NCBI GenBank assembly: GCA_031288495.1
Contig: JAITRH010000199.1
Coordinates: 1 to 44,677 of the forward strand
Length of the DNA: 44,677 nucleotides
Direction of reading: 5' to 3'
From: Treponema sp.
Lineage (GTDB): Bacteria; Spirochaetota; Spirochaetia; Treponematales; Breznakiellaceae
Both the position numbers and the translations under genes were made by a program. Below the pieces are notes generated by a model, which was not told the DNA's origin, ran no database searches, and saw nothing but the letters and a program-made list of their open reading frames with translations. Positions 29,509 through 39,641 of the stretch are shown here, piece after piece. Every line of letters starts with the position of its first letter. The first letter of the stretch is position 1.

Positions 29509-32500
29509 TCAATCCGATGCCTTCAAGGAATCGGCCAGGGTGATATGCCGTAGTTTTTTCAGCATTACCAGATCCACCCCTCCGGAGAAGACCAGGGTCA
29601 AGGCCGTAGAAAGCCCAAAGCTGAGCGGTGCGATACGTCTGCCGAACATGAGATCCGCATTTTCAGCCACGCCGATGATAAACCTATGGAGGGGTATGCC
29701 CAGCAAGAGGCCCAATCCGGCGCCAAGGATACTGAGGACGCTTATTTCCCGGAATATATACGCCGCAGCTTCGGCCTGGTGGAAGCCCAAGACCCGGAGG
29801 GTAGCGATCTCCCGGGTTCGCTCGGTAATGTTAATGTTGGTGAGGTTATAGAGCACAATCATGGCAAGCCCTCCGGCAGCGAAGATAAGCACCAGAACCA
29901 CAAACCCGATACTGTCCAGCAGCTTGGTATAAGAGGCCTGGACCTGAGGGATAAACTCAACGCCGCTTATTTCCTTATGGGAGAGGAGATCCGCCGCAAG
30001 CGCATCCTGCAGGGTTCCCGAGTGGCCGGTGTGGGCAAAAAGGGTCCGGTATACCAAGGGATCCCCCAGTTCCTGGGTATATACCCTCGTCCCCAGGTAG
30101 ACCGGAGCGCCCACGTAGTTTTCGGTAATCCCCGATAGGATGAAGGAACCCCGCCGGCCTGCAGCGTTTTCCAGCACTACCGTATCCCCGGGTTTAAGCC
30201 CCCAGGTTTCGGCTATTTTTTCGGTGAGTACCACCGAGGTAGCGGAAAAAGGAAGGGGCCGCCGGGTTTTCCGGTCCCGCAGGGTGATATAGTCCCCTAG
30301 GGCCTCGGGGTTTTGGGGAACCACCAGGGAAACGCTGAGCCCTTTGGTATCGGCCCCGGGGAACAGCACCGCCGATTCACTGTGGATGGGGAGCCACCGG
30401 CTTAAGCCGCTCCCCGGGGGAGGCTCAGGAAAGGCATCCTCCTTCAGGGAAAAGCTAAGCTGTACATCGTATCGAAGGATTTCCTCAAACTGGGTCCGGG
30501 CAATATCGATCATAGAATCCCGAAGCCCGAAGGCCGCTACCATGAGGGCGGTACAGCCGGCGATTCCGGTAACGGTCATAAAGAAATGCTTCTTCTGCCG
30601 GATCAGGTTTCGGGCGGTAACCTTATGGGTAAACTTCATACGGGTCCAGAGCCACGGAAGGTATTCAAGAAAGATCCGTTTCCCGCATTTCGGGGGCCGG
30701 GGCAGCATGAGGAACGCGGGCTTTTCCCAGAGGGTGTGATACGCGGCATAGACCGTAGCTCCCAGGGTACAGCTCAAGACCAGGGCGCAGGCGATAAGCC
30801 CAAAGGGCCAGTTAAATTCGGTTACCAATGGGGGCAGGTGATACCTGGTGGCAAAGGCCCGGTAAATGATGACAGGCAGTCCCTGGAAACCTGCGGCCAT
30901 CCCCACGAGGCAGCCCAAAACCCCGGTTAAACCGCCGTAAACCAGGTACTTGTACAGGATGCTCCGTTTTTTATACCCCAGGGCCTTTAAGGTACCGATG
31001 GGAATCCGATCTTCCTCCACCATGCGGGTCATGGTGGTAAGGGCTACCAAAACCGCGATAAGGAGAAAAAACAGGGGAAAGACTTTTGCCACATCGGCGA
31101 TCTTTTCCGCGTTAACCTGGTAGTTTATATACCCCATATTGGTATTGCGGTCCAGCACGTACCAGCGAGGGGTTTCAATGGTCAGAGCCTCCACCTGCTT
31201 CCGGGCATCCGCAAGGGCCGCTGCGCCGGCCTGCAGGGCTTGGCGGGCTTCCTGCTCCTTAGCCCTATAAGCGGCCTCCCCTGCGGCAAGGCGACGGCGG
31301 GCTTCGGCCAGGTTCCGCTGCGCTTCGGCGATTTCCTGTTCCCCCGCGGCAAGCTCTGCCTGAGCTTCGGAAAATTGCCTGGCCGCTTGGGCTTTACCTG
31401 CTTCAAGCTGCGCCCGAGCCTTACGCAGTTCCCCTGCTTCTCCCCTAAGCCGGTCCATACCGGCTTCAAGAGCCGCACGGCCTGCATCGTATTCCGCCAC
31501 TCCCCGGCGGGCCTTGGGAAAGAGCATCTTGAAAAAGGAAGCCCTGGTCTTCTCCACCTCGCCCTGAACCGCATCAAGCCGAACCTTGCTTGCCCCAAGG
31601 GTCTGCCGCGCTTCTGCCAAGGCCGCTTCTCCCCGGTTTAGCATCCCTTCGGTATCCCGGATCTCCTGTTCCGCTTGATGCTTGTTTGCGGCAAAGGCGG
31701 CCTTGCCCTGAGCCAGGCGGGTCTCCGCAGCGGCCAGTTCCCTTGCTCCTTCGGCGATTTCCGCGGCCCCCTGGTCCAGTTCTTTACGGGCCGCGGCAAG
31801 CTTCTGTGCAGCGGTGATGCTTTCCTGCTCGTAGGTGGTTTCCGCGTGGGTTAGTTGTCCCTGGGCCTGGATGCTGGCTTCCGTAAGGATTACTTCCCGG
31901 CGGATCCTTGAACGTTCCTTACCGAGGGCTTCAATGGTACCTTTGCCCTTGTCTACCAGGGTTTGGTAAGAAGGGGTAAAGGCCCTCAGGGACCGGGCGT
32001 TTTTCAGGGTGATATAGCAATCCGTATAAGCCGGGAGGGCGTAAGCGCTTTCCCGGATGTACAGGATCATGCCGAGCCGGCCGTTGCCGATGGTGCTGGG
32101 TTCCCGTTCAGTAGAAATATAGAGGGGGCTCTTGACAATGCCGGTAACGGTAAAGGTCTTGCAGGTGTATACCTCGTTAAGACCGGTCACGGGCCCGTAA
32201 TCCAGGGAGCCCTCGGAGATGGAAAGGGTGGTACCCACCGGGATGGGGACCAGAAATCCTCCAGGGGCCTGTACCAAACACTCATCTTCCTGTTCCGGCA
32301 TCCGGCCCATGAGCAGTTCCGGGCGGTTTACGAATCCCCCCCGGTGCAGGGTTTCCAGGGGAAGCCCGTAAATCCGGGTAACCAGTTCTTCCTCCCGGGA
32401 GGTTTTGACCAGGGCATCCATGACATAAGCCCCCTGGACCAGAGCGACCTCATCAAGCCGGGCCAGGGCGTCCAGGTCGGCGGTGCTTATACCCATGGTG

Positions 32501-32757
32501 GCCTTGATGGTGAGGTCCATCATATTGGTCTCGTCGAAGTACCTATCCACCGACGCCTTCATATCCGGAGTAGTGGCGAGGAGGCCGGAGAGAAACCCCA
32601 CCCCCAGGGCAACAATGGCAAAGATCGCCAGGAAACGCCCCAGGCTGGATCGGATTTCCCGGATGATGAGGGTCCGGTAGGTTCTCCCGCAGGGTCTCGG
32701 CTTCTTAGCCCTCTTTTTTTCCCCATAGAGAGCCGAATCCGCATAGGGGTTTACCAT
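29509..32757 (-). CDS. ABC transporter permease (FtsX/MacB-like, with a large periplasmic coiled coil)
   Basis: FtsX-type permease segments (FPLFFLLIAVLVALTTMTRMVEEDRIPIGTLKALGYKKRSIL; ITERTREIATLRVLGFHQAEAAAYIFREISVLSILGA) with a long Ala/Glu/Arg-rich coiled coil. Confidence 0.9.
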   Translation of the reverse strand: MVNPYADSALYGEKKRAKKPRPCGRTYRTLIIREIRSSLGRFLAIFAIVALGVGFLSGLLATTPDMKASVDRYFDETNMMDLTIKATMGISTADLDALARLDEVALVQGAYVMDALVKTSREEELVTRIYGLPLETLHRGGFVNRPELLMGRMPEQEDECLVQAPGGFLVPIPVGTTLSISEGSLDYGPVTGLNEVYTCKTFTVTGIVKSPLYISTEREPSTIGNGRLGMILYIRESAYALPAYTDCYITLKNARSLRAFTPSYQTLVDKGKGTIEALGKERSRIRREVILTEASIQAQGQLTHAETTYEQESITAAQKLAAARKELDQGAAEIAEGARELAAAETRLAQGKAAFAANKHQAEQEIRDTEGMLNRGEAALAEARQTLGASKVRLDAVQGEVEKTRASFFKMLFPKARRGVAEYDAGRAALEAGMDRLRGEAGELRKARAQLEAGKAQAARQFSEAQAELAAGEQEIAEAQRNLAEARRRLAAGEAAYRAKEQEARQALQAGAAALADARKQVEALTIETPRWYVLDRNTNMGYINYQVNAEKIADVAKVFPLFFLLIAVLVALTTMTRMVEEDRIPIGTLKALGYKKRSILYKYLVYGGLTGVLGCLVGMAAGFQGLPVIIYRAFATRYHLPPLVTEFNWPFGLIACALVLSCTLGATVYAAYHTLWEKPAFLMLPRPPKCGKRIFLEYLPWLWTRMKFTHKVTARNLIRQKKHFFMTVTGIAGCTALMVAAFGLRDSMIDIARTQFEEILRYDVQLSFSLKEDAFPEPPPGSGLSRWLPIHSESAVLFPGADTKGLSVSLVVPQNPEALGDYITLRDRKTRRPLPFSATSVVLTEKIAETWGLKPGDTVVLENAAGRRGSFILSGITENYVGAPVYLGTRVYTQELGDPLVYRTLFAHTGHSGTLQDALAADLLSHKEISGVEFIPQVQASYTKLLDSIGFVVLVLIFAAGGLAMIVLYNLTNINITERTREIATLRVLGFHQAEAAAYIFREISVLSILGAGLGLLLGIPLHRFIIGVAENADLMFGRRIAPLSFGLSTALTLVFSGGVDLVMLKKLRHITLADSLKASD

Positions 32758-33491
32758 TCGATTTGTTCCACCCCCACCGGGGCTTGCCGGCGCTCCACCT
32801 TGAGGATTTGTCCATTCTTGATGTGGATAACCCGATCCGCCATGGGGGAGATGGCTTGATTGTGGGTAATGAGGATGACGGTTTTGCCGGTTTTCCTACA
32901 GCTCTCCTGGAGGAGCTGCAGGATCTGTTTCCCGGTCTGATAATCCAGGGCACCGGTGGGTTCATCGCAAAGGAGGATCTTGGGGTTTTTGGCCAGGGCC
33001 CGGGCAATAGCAACCCGCTGCTGTTCTCCGCCTGAAAGCTGGGCTGGAAAATTATGCATCCGATGGGAGAGGCCCACCGCGGCGAGGACCTCCTTCGGGT
33101 CATAGGGATCAAGGCAAATTTCCGAGGCAAGTTCCACATTTTCCAGGGCGGTCAGGTTCTGAATCAGGTTATAAAACTGAAAGACAAAGCCCACGTCGTG
33201 CCGGCGGTAATCGGTTAACTGCCGCTCGTTCATACGGCTGATGACGGAGGTATCCAGGATAATGGTCCCCCGGTCGCAGGAGTCCATGCCCCCCAGCATG
33301 TTAAGGAGGGTGGTCTTACCCGCGCCGCTGGGACCAACGATAACACAGAATTCCCCTTTTTCGATGCTGAAACTCATCGTATCCGCGGCGATGATCCGCT
33401 GTGCAGGTGCTTCGTTATGGTTTTTACGGTTCTCCCCAAAGTGATAATATTTACATACCCGGTTAAATTCGATATAAGCCATACTGTCCAC
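32751..33491 (-). CDS. ABC transporter ATP-binding protein (LolD/MacB family)
   Basis: [61 protein letters not shown]; overlaps the permease start. Confidence 0.96.
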   Translation of the reverse strand: MDSMAYIEFNRVCKYYHFGENRKNHNEAPAQRIIAADTMSFSIEKGEFCVIVGPSGAGKTTLLNMLGGMDSCDRGTIILDTSVISRMNERQLTDYRRHDVGFVFQFYNLIQNLTALENVELASEICLDPYDPKEVLAAVGLSHRMHNFPAQLSGGEQQRVAIARALAKNPKILLCDEPTGALDYQTGKQILQLLQESCRKTGKTVILITHNQAISPMADRVIHIKNGQILKVERRQAPVGVEQIEW

Positions 33492-33777
33492 TCCGTATAC
33501 CCTGCAGGATACACCTAAAGAACAAATGCAGGAGCGCCGGGGCAGGTGCTGCGCTATAGGGGATCCCTGGGCTTAGCCCCCTGTTTTGAAAGGCGAGGGG
33601 GAACCCTTACTCCGCCTAAGCAGGGCCCTGTGCTTCCGTGTCAAAAGAGCACTCCCCGTACCATGCAGGTTATAAAGAAACGGTTCAATGCCCCGGCCTT
33701 AGGGTACGCCTTGATACTCTGGGTCCATCCTGCTAGTATAAATATACCGTTTATCTCCTGTTATTTCTACTCATACT

Positions 33778-35211
33778 ATGCTTAACAGGATTATGGGTAT
33801 GATTGCAAGGCGGGTTCGACTCGCTGCTGTCTATGGAGCAGGGTTAGAAGGGGCCGCGGCCCTTGAGTTCACGGGAGAGGAGCACGTTGTGTACGCCAGT
33901 CCTTATGAGATGCAGCGCTTGAGCCGTCATATACGATGTCGCTATAGGGCAGGGATCATGTGCCTGCTGCTGTGTTCCGCCCCCTTTTTGGCGGCCCAAA
34001 GCGAGGGGGACCCGCGTCGAGGAGATGCCTTGACCGTCAAGATCGCGGTGCTGGGACCCGGGGATGAACTGTATTTTTGGTGGGGCCACATCGGACTTAT
34101 CATTGAAGATGGGATCACCGGCAGGGCCCGGTTCTATGACTATGGGCAGTTTTCTTTTGAACAGGACCACTTTTTTGTTAATTTTGCCTTGGGCCGGCTC
34201 CTCTATAGCTGCGGCGCATCCTCTGCGGAAACCACTATTCGGGCCTACATCAGAGCGAACCGGGATGTAACCCTCTATACCCTGGATCTGCCGCCGAAAA
34301 AACGAGGGGAAATCCGGGATTTTGCGGAGACCCACATCCTCCCGGAAAACCGGAATTATTATTACCACCACTTTCGGGATAACTGTGCCACGCGGATTCG
34401 GGACATCCTGGATCTTGCCACCGATGGACAATTTAAGGCACGGTTTAGTAAAGCCCAAGGCCGCTATACCCTGCGTCAGCATATCCGCCGGCATACCTGG
34501 TTTTCCCCGTTTTTTGACTGGCTCCTCAACTTCTTGATGGGACAGGATATTGATACTCCTATCACGATATGGGAAGAAATGTTTCTCCCCGGGGAGATTG
34601 GCCGCCGGATTGAAGATTTCTCCTATCATGACCGGGAAGGGAACGAACGGAAACTGGTTGCTTCGGTGGAAGTACGTAACCGGGCCATAAACCGTCCTGC
34701 GGTTTTAGACACGCCCCCCAGGCAGTGGATCCGGGCGCTCCTTGCGGGTTTGGGTATTGCCGGGGCCCTCGGGGCCATCCGGGGAATTCGAAACTGGTGG
34801 CCTGCCCTATACCATCTGCTGTGGGGGCTCACTCAGAGCGGGCTGGGACTGTTCTTTGGGATTGCCGGTTCGCTCCTGTTCTTTATGAGCTTTTTCACGA
34901 ACCATGATTATACCTACCATAACAGTAACATCCTCTTCATAAATCCCCTGCTTTTAGGGGCCGTCCCCTTGGGGTTTATCCTGGCCTTTGGTAAGCATCC
35001 GGCAAAACGATTTTTGGCTGAAGCGGTTTTGAAGGCCCTCTGGTGCGCCATGCTTTTCGGCAGCGTCCTTTCCATGGTGATTAAGTGCTTTCCTGGGTTT
35101 TACCAGCAGAATCAGGTAAGCCAGGCTTTGGTGATACCCTTTGCCCTGATCCTAAGCGGGGTCCCGCTATGGGTAGGGGAGGCGATACACTATAAGAAAC
35201 GAGCCTCCTAG
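33778..35211 (+). CDS. DUF4105/Lnb-like membrane protein
   Basis: GDELYFWWGHIGLIIEDGITGRARFYDYGQFSFEQDHFFVNFALGRLLYSCGA; YYHHFRDNCATRIRDILD; C-terminal TM segments. The true start may be downstream, near the signal peptide AGIMCLLLCSAPFLAAQ. Confidence 0.8.
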   Translation: MLNRIMGMIARRVRLAAVYGAGLEGAAALEFTGEEHVVYASPYEMQRLSRHIRCRYRAGIMCLLLCSAPFLAAQSEGDPRRGDALTVKIAVLGPGDELYFWWGHIGLIIEDGITGRARFYDYGQFSFEQDHFFVNFALGRLLYSCGASSAETTIRAYIRANRDVTLYTLDLPPKKRGEIRDFAETHILPENRNYYYHHFRDNCATRIRDILDLATDGQFKARFSKAQGRYTLRQHIRRHTWFSPFFDWLLNFLMGQDIDTPITIWEEMFLPGEIGRRIEDFSYHDREGNERKLVASVEVRNRAINRPAVLDTPPRQWIRALLAGLGIAGALGAIRGIRNWWPALYHLLWGLTQSGLGLFFGIAGSLLFFMSFFTNHDYTYHNSNILFINPLLLGAVPLGFILAFGKHPAKRFLAEAVLKALWCAMLFGSVLSMVIKCFPGFYQQNQVSQALVIPFALILSGVPLWVGEAIHYKKRAS

Positions 35212-35523
35212 TCGTTTCCGGGAGGGCTTCTCTTTTCGTATACCCCTCCATGAAAAGACCCGGTGTTGGCCCGGGCTGAACAGGTACCGGGATTGCCCTG
35301 GACGAGCAGGAGCGTGCTCTCCAGCCGCCTTTTAAACATCCTTACCAATACAAGACCTGTGCCGCCGCTCCAGTAGCCGGAATCGGTATAATAGCGTTAT
35401 GTTATCTTTAGAGAGCCGGACCGATTTTAAAACTCCCTGAGTAAGGTGTCTTGCGGTCCGATGCAGTGGGCTTGAGCAACAGTGGTCTAACCTGTGTTTC
35501 CTCTTTAAAATACTAAACGAGGG

Positions 35524-35546
35524 GTTTCAATGGGACATTTTGAAAC
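35524..35546 (+). promoter_or_regulatory. Leader hairpin upstream of the receiver-like gene
   Basis: GTTTCAA-tgggacatt-TTGAAAC, 7-bp stem and 9-nt loop, followed by AGCC as at 18438-18464. Confidence 0.4.
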
Positions 35547-35593
35547 AGCCTCAGGCTATTCGCATATAGTAACATAAATGAAGGAGTATTTTC

Positions 35594-35947
35594 ATGAAAA
35601 CAATTATTCATGTGGATAATAGCGAGTTTTTCAGGAAGTTAATGAAAGGATTTTTCATGGAAAAGGGATTTATAGGAACCTGTTTTTCCCATGGAGAGGA
35701 GGCCCTAAAAGTGATTAACCAGGGGAATGTTTCGGTGGTCATTACGGGTCTGGCGCTTTCCGATATGGACGGGAAGGAGTTTATTAAGCGCATCTGCGCT
35801 TCTTCCTATACAGGGCCGATTATCGTCCTCACCTCAAATAACGCGAAAGAAGAACGCCAGGCTTTATCCTATCCCAAGATCCAAGCCTGTATCTCCAAAT
35901 CAGAAGCATGGCAGGAAAAGCTCTTACCCTATTTGATCAATGGGTGA
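35594..35947 (+). CDS. CheY-like (pseudo)receiver domain protein
   Basis: TIIHVDNSEFFRKLMKGFFMEKGF...VVITGLALSDMDGKEFIKRI...PIIVLTSNNAKEE; the usual phospho-Asp position is Gly. Confidence 0.85.
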   Translation: MKTIIHVDNSEFFRKLMKGFFMEKGFIGTCFSHGEEALKVINQGNVSVVITGLALSDMDGKEFIKRICASSYTGPIIVLTSNNAKEERQALSYPKIQACISKSEAWQEKLLPYLING

Positions 35948-35987
35948 ATTGGAGGCGTCCTATGCAGCGGAACCTCCCGGATCCGTG

Positions 35988-36102
35988 TAATCGGGGAATG
36001 GTTCCACCTAGCCCTAGCGTTCTCGACCTACTGGCAATAGGGAGCCTATTCCACCGAGCAAGTGGGGATGGTTCCAATGAGCAATCGGGATAGGGTTCCC
36101 AG
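35988..36102. repeat. Degenerate tandem array of 5 x 23 bp
   Basis: taatcggggaatggttccaccta / gccctagcgttctcgacctactg / gcaatagggagcctattccaccg / agcaagtggggatggttccaatg / agcaatcgggatagggttcccag. Confidence 0.75.
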
Positions 36103-36258
36103 GGTCAACAGGGTAAGGGGCCAGAAAACAAACGGGGTCCCCTCGGTCCGCCGGACCGGAGGTCCGGGATTACCCCGCTTTTTCGTTCAAAAGATCCTCG
36201 TAATCGGTGTGGGGCTTTAGCCCGCAATCGGTGGGCACCATTCCGTAACGTGTTGACC
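36103..36258. mobile_element. MITE-like dispersed repeat, copy 2 (terminal inverted repeats)
   Basis: GGTCAACAGGGTAAGG (36103-36118) and CCGTAACGTGTTGACC (36243-36258), imperfect TIRs matching at 13/16 positions; internal GGGCTTTAGCCC hairpin; interior similar to 7-147. Confidence 0.6.
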
Positions 36259-36475
36259 GTGGGTTTAGAACCCTCCATGAACCCGCATTTTCTTTCTGAC
36301 TGCCTACCGGCAGGGCGGCGATCTCCCTCTAACGGATCAAACGCCTTTAGGCGTCCTACTAAAGCGCCTTTAACAAGCCGGTTAAGCGCCTTGTACCGGA
36401 ACCGCCGCCTGCTCAGCGCTGAGCCACGGTGGGCAGGTGGTCAAAGGCCACGGTGCGGGGAAGCCGGCCCGGCTG

Positions 36476-38497
36476 CTAGGGGCCGCTTGATACGGCGCCT
36501 ATCTGGGTGATTTTCTGAATCTCATCACGGATGGCCGCGGCCTGCTCAAACTCCAGCTTCTTGGCGTGTTCCAGCATCTCCCCGTTCAAAGCGGCAATGA
36601 GCTGTTTCCGCTGGCTCGGAATGAGGAGGTTGTAGGATTTCTTGAGAACCTCTATGGACAGGGCAGCGGCGTCTTTTTCTTCTGTGGCATGGCGCACCAG
36701 AATGTCCGCAATGGCCTTCTTCACCGTCGTGGGGGTGATGCCGTGGGCCTGGTTGTAGGCCGTCTGGATCTGCCGGCGGCGGCGGGTTTCGGCAATCGCC
36801 TGGTCCATGGCGTCGCTCATGCGATCCGCATACATCACCACCTTGCCTGCGGCGTTCCGGGCTGCCCGGCCTATGATCTGCACAAGGCTCGTGAGGGAAC
36901 GGAGGAAGCCGATCTTATCCGCATCCAGGATCCCGATAAACGAAACCTCCGGCAGATCTATCCCTTCCCGCAACAGGTTGATCCCCACCAGGATGTCGAA
37001 ATCGCCCTGCCTGAGCTGGGTCAGAATCTCTACCCGCTCAATGGTTTCCACTTCGCTATGGATGTACCGAACCTTGAGGCCCAAGCCGGAAAGGTAATCC
37101 GTCAAATCTTCGGCCATTTTCTTGGTTAAGGTGAGGATCAGGGACCGTTCTCCCGCGGCAATGCGGCGACGAACCTCCCCGTAAATATCCTCCATCTGAC
37201 CTTCGCTGGGGCGGACTTCTATCTCCGGATCCAAGAGTCCCGTAGGCCGGATGAGCTGCTGCACCACCCGCTTTGACCGGTCCAGTTCGAGCTTGCCCGG
37301 GGTGGCGGAGACAAACACGGTCTGGCCCATGCGTCGGACAAACTCATCGTAACGCAGGGGCCGATTATCCAAAGCGCAGGGAAGGCGAAACCCGTAGTCC
37401 ACCAGGTTCATTTTCCGGCTGCGATCCCCGGCGTACATGGCTCCCAACTGAGGCACGGTGACGTGGCTTTCATCGATAAAGGTGAGGTGCCCCGGCGCCC
37501 CATCGGGGGCCTTGGGGAAATAATCGATCAGCGTGTCCGGGGCCGAACCGGGGGCGCGGCCCGCTAAGGGCGCGGAGTAGTTTTCGATTCCCGGACAATA
37601 CCCCATCTCGGTAAGCATCTCGATATCGTATTCCACCCGGGTCTTGAGCCGCTCCGCTTCCAGGGACTTGCCCTGGGTTTTAAGAAACCCGTACCGTTCG
37701 GCAAGCTCGGTTTTAATACGTTCCAGGGCCTGCCGGATCATGTCTTGGGGCATGACGAACTGTTTCGCCGGGTAAATCACCGCCCGGTCAAGCTCCTCAA
37801 GGACCTCACCGGAGAGGGGATTGACCCGGCGGATCCGCTCGATCCGGTCCCAATCCAGGTCAACCCGGTAGGCTTCTTCCATGTAGGCAGGGTAAATTTC
37901 CAGGGTATCCCCCCGCCGGCGGAAGCGGCCCCGTTCGAGGACCGCATCATTGCGCTCGTATTGCAGCTCCACAAAACGCCGGGTCAGGGCCTCCACATCA
38001 ATGGTCTCTCCTTTGGAAAAGGCAGCGGTCATGGTACGGTAAATCTCCGGGGTAGCCAGGCCGTAGATACAGGAGACCGTGGCTACGATGATCACATCTT
38101 CCCGTTCCATGAGGCTCCGGGTAGCGGAAAGCCGCATCCGCTCAATCTCCTCATTAACCGAAGCGTCTTTTTCAATGTACAGGTCCCGGCTTGCCACATA
38201 CGCCTCCGGCTGGTAGTAATCGTAGTAGGACACAAAGTACTCCACCGCATTATGAGGAAAGAAACCCCGAAATTCCCGGAACAGTTGGGCCGCTAAGGTT
38301 TTGTTGTGGCTGATGATGAGGGTGGGCATCTGGACCGCTTCGATGATCTTCGCCATGGTGAAGGTCTTACCCGAACCCGTAACCCCCTGGAGGGTTTGAT
38401 AGGGATCCCCGGCTTTGATGCCTGCCGTCAACATCTCAACCGCCTCCCCCTGATCCCCTGCAGGACTGAAGGGAGAGACCAGTTCAAATACACGCAT
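36476..38497 (-). CDS. uvrB: Excinuclease ABC subunit B
   Basis: MRVFELVSPFSPAGDQGEAVEML; GVTGSGKTFTMAKII; VEYFVSYYDYYQPEAYVASRDLYIEKDASVNEEIERMRLSATRSL; C-terminal UVR motif. Start taken at ATG 38497. Confidence 0.97.
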   Translation of the reverse strand: MRVFELVSPFSPAGDQGEAVEMLTAGIKAGDPYQTLQGVTGSGKTFTMAKIIEAVQMPTLIISHNKTLAAQLFREFRGFFPHNAVEYFVSYYDYYQPEAYVASRDLYIEKDASVNEEIERMRLSATRSLMEREDVIIVATVSCIYGLATPEIYRTMTAAFSKGETIDVEALTRRFVELQYERNDAVLERGRFRRRGDTLEIYPAYMEEAYRVDLDWDRIERIRRVNPLSGEVLEELDRAVIYPAKQFVMPQDMIRQALERIKTELAERYGFLKTQGKSLEAERLKTRVEYDIEMLTEMGYCPGIENYSAPLAGRAPGSAPDTLIDYFPKAPDGAPGHLTFIDESHVTVPQLGAMYAGDRSRKMNLVDYGFRLPCALDNRPLRYDEFVRRMGQTVFVSATPGKLELDRSKRVVQQLIRPTGLLDPEIEVRPSEGQMEDIYGEVRRRIAAGERSLILTLTKKMAEDLTDYLSGLGLKVRYIHSEVETIERVEILTQLRQGDFDILVGINLLREGIDLPEVSFIGILDADKIGFLRSLTSLVQIIGRAARNAAGKVVMYADRMSDAMDQAIAETRRRRQIQTAYNQAHGITPTTVKKAIADILVRHATEEKDAAALSIEVLKKSYNLLIPSQRKQLIAALNGEMLEHAKKLEFEQAAAIRDEIQKITQIGAVSSGP

Positions 38498-38510
38498 GCT
38501 GCCGATAGGA

Positions 38511-38963
38511 TTATTTAATAAGACTTTGCAGGGCTCCCTGTTTTTTAAGGGCCTGAAGGTATTCTGCATATTTTATATCGCTCAAGGCGATATGGGTTAA
38601 TATCCAATCCCGCAGGAAGCGAACGAAGTTGTTGGGCACAAAGCTCTTGCCGCTCTCGAAGCTCTTCACTTCTTCCAAAACCTGTTTGACGAAACTGGTA
38701 TGCTGTACTTTATGGGTCGCCAATTCAGGGAAGTTGATACGCTCCATGATCCGTTCTTCCGAGGTAAAATGGAACTGGACATAGTCCACTGCGCCACGGA
38801 TGACTTCCTTGAAATACGCCCGGGCTTTTTCTTCCCCATCCCGGCAGGCGTCATAGAGCTTATTCGTCAAGACGAGCAGTTCCTTATGCTGTTCATCAAT
38901 GGAGGGTATTCCCACCGAATACCGATCTTCCCATGCCACAAAAACTTCCTTTTCCATTTTCAT
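38511..38963 (-). CDS. Bacteriohemerythrin
   Basis: EQHKELL, HFTSEERIM, HKVQHTSF, HIALSDIKY ligand motif. Confidence 0.93.
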   Translation of the reverse strand: MKMEKEVFVAWEDRYSVGIPSIDEQHKELLVLTNKLYDACRDGEEKARAYFKEVIRGAVDYVQFHFTSEERIMERINFPELATHKVQHTSFVKQVLEEVKSFESGKSFVPNNFVRFLRDWILTHIALSDIKYAEYLQALKKQGALQSLIK

Positions 38964-39021
38964 CCTTCCTGTGTATAATCAATGCTCCGCCTAAACTAGG
39001 CGTGGGTATCCTGCGAAAAAC

Positions 39022-39504
39022 TTAAGCCCTACCCCCTGCTGCCACGGCGGATTCCGTGAAGGTCAATTTATCCGCCACTAAGGACTCCTTCTGGGCATAT
39101 TTGATATAATCCCCATACTTTTGATCTTCCTTGCCGATATGGGTTAATATCCAATCCCGGAGGAACCGGACAAAAATATTGGGTATGATGGTCTTTCCAC
39201 TCTCGAATTGTTTTACATCTACCAGTACTTTTTTCACAAAATGCTCATGCTGCTTCTTGTGCTCAGCTAAATCGGGAAACTCAATCAGTTCCATGAGTCT
39301 TTCTTCCGCAGAGAAATGAAAACGTACATAACCCACAATTTCATGTAAAGCCTGTTTAAAATACGTCCGCCTCGGCTCGGCGCCCCGCATACACGCTTCA
39401 TAGAGATTGATCGTGAGCTGTACCAAGTCTTGATGCTGTTTATCAATTTGCGGTATACCTACCGAGTAGGTATCTTTCCATGTAATAAACGCTGCTTCTT
39501 TCAT
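39022..39504 (-). CDS. Bacteriohemerythrin
   Basis: KQHQDLVQL, HFSAEERLM, HKKQHEHF, HIGKEDQKY; ATG at 39504 preceded by AAGGGG. The ORF track extends to 39549. Confidence 0.93.
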   Translation of the reverse strand: MKEAAFITWKDTYSVGIPQIDKQHQDLVQLTINLYEACMRGAEPRRTYFKQALHEIVGYVRFHFSAEERLMELIEFPDLAEHKKQHEHFVKKVLVDVKQFESGKTIIPNIFVRFLRDWILTHIGKEDQKYGDYIKYAQKESLVADKLTFTESAVAAGGRA

Positions 39505-39641
39505 AAAACACCCCTTAATAAGGCTGGAAGGAGCAATGTAAATCTTCATTACTCTTTTATTAAATATAGCGAATTTAGTCTACTACAAGGTATAGGGTAT
39601 GTCTATAATAGCGTAACAAAAAACAGGATGCTTGATGGTTC

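Noticed and set aside
31963-32859. 298-aa plus-strand ORF antisense to the ABC permease
   Set aside because: Shadow ORF with Gly/Pro-rich low-complexity composition; the opposite strand is clearly a permease.
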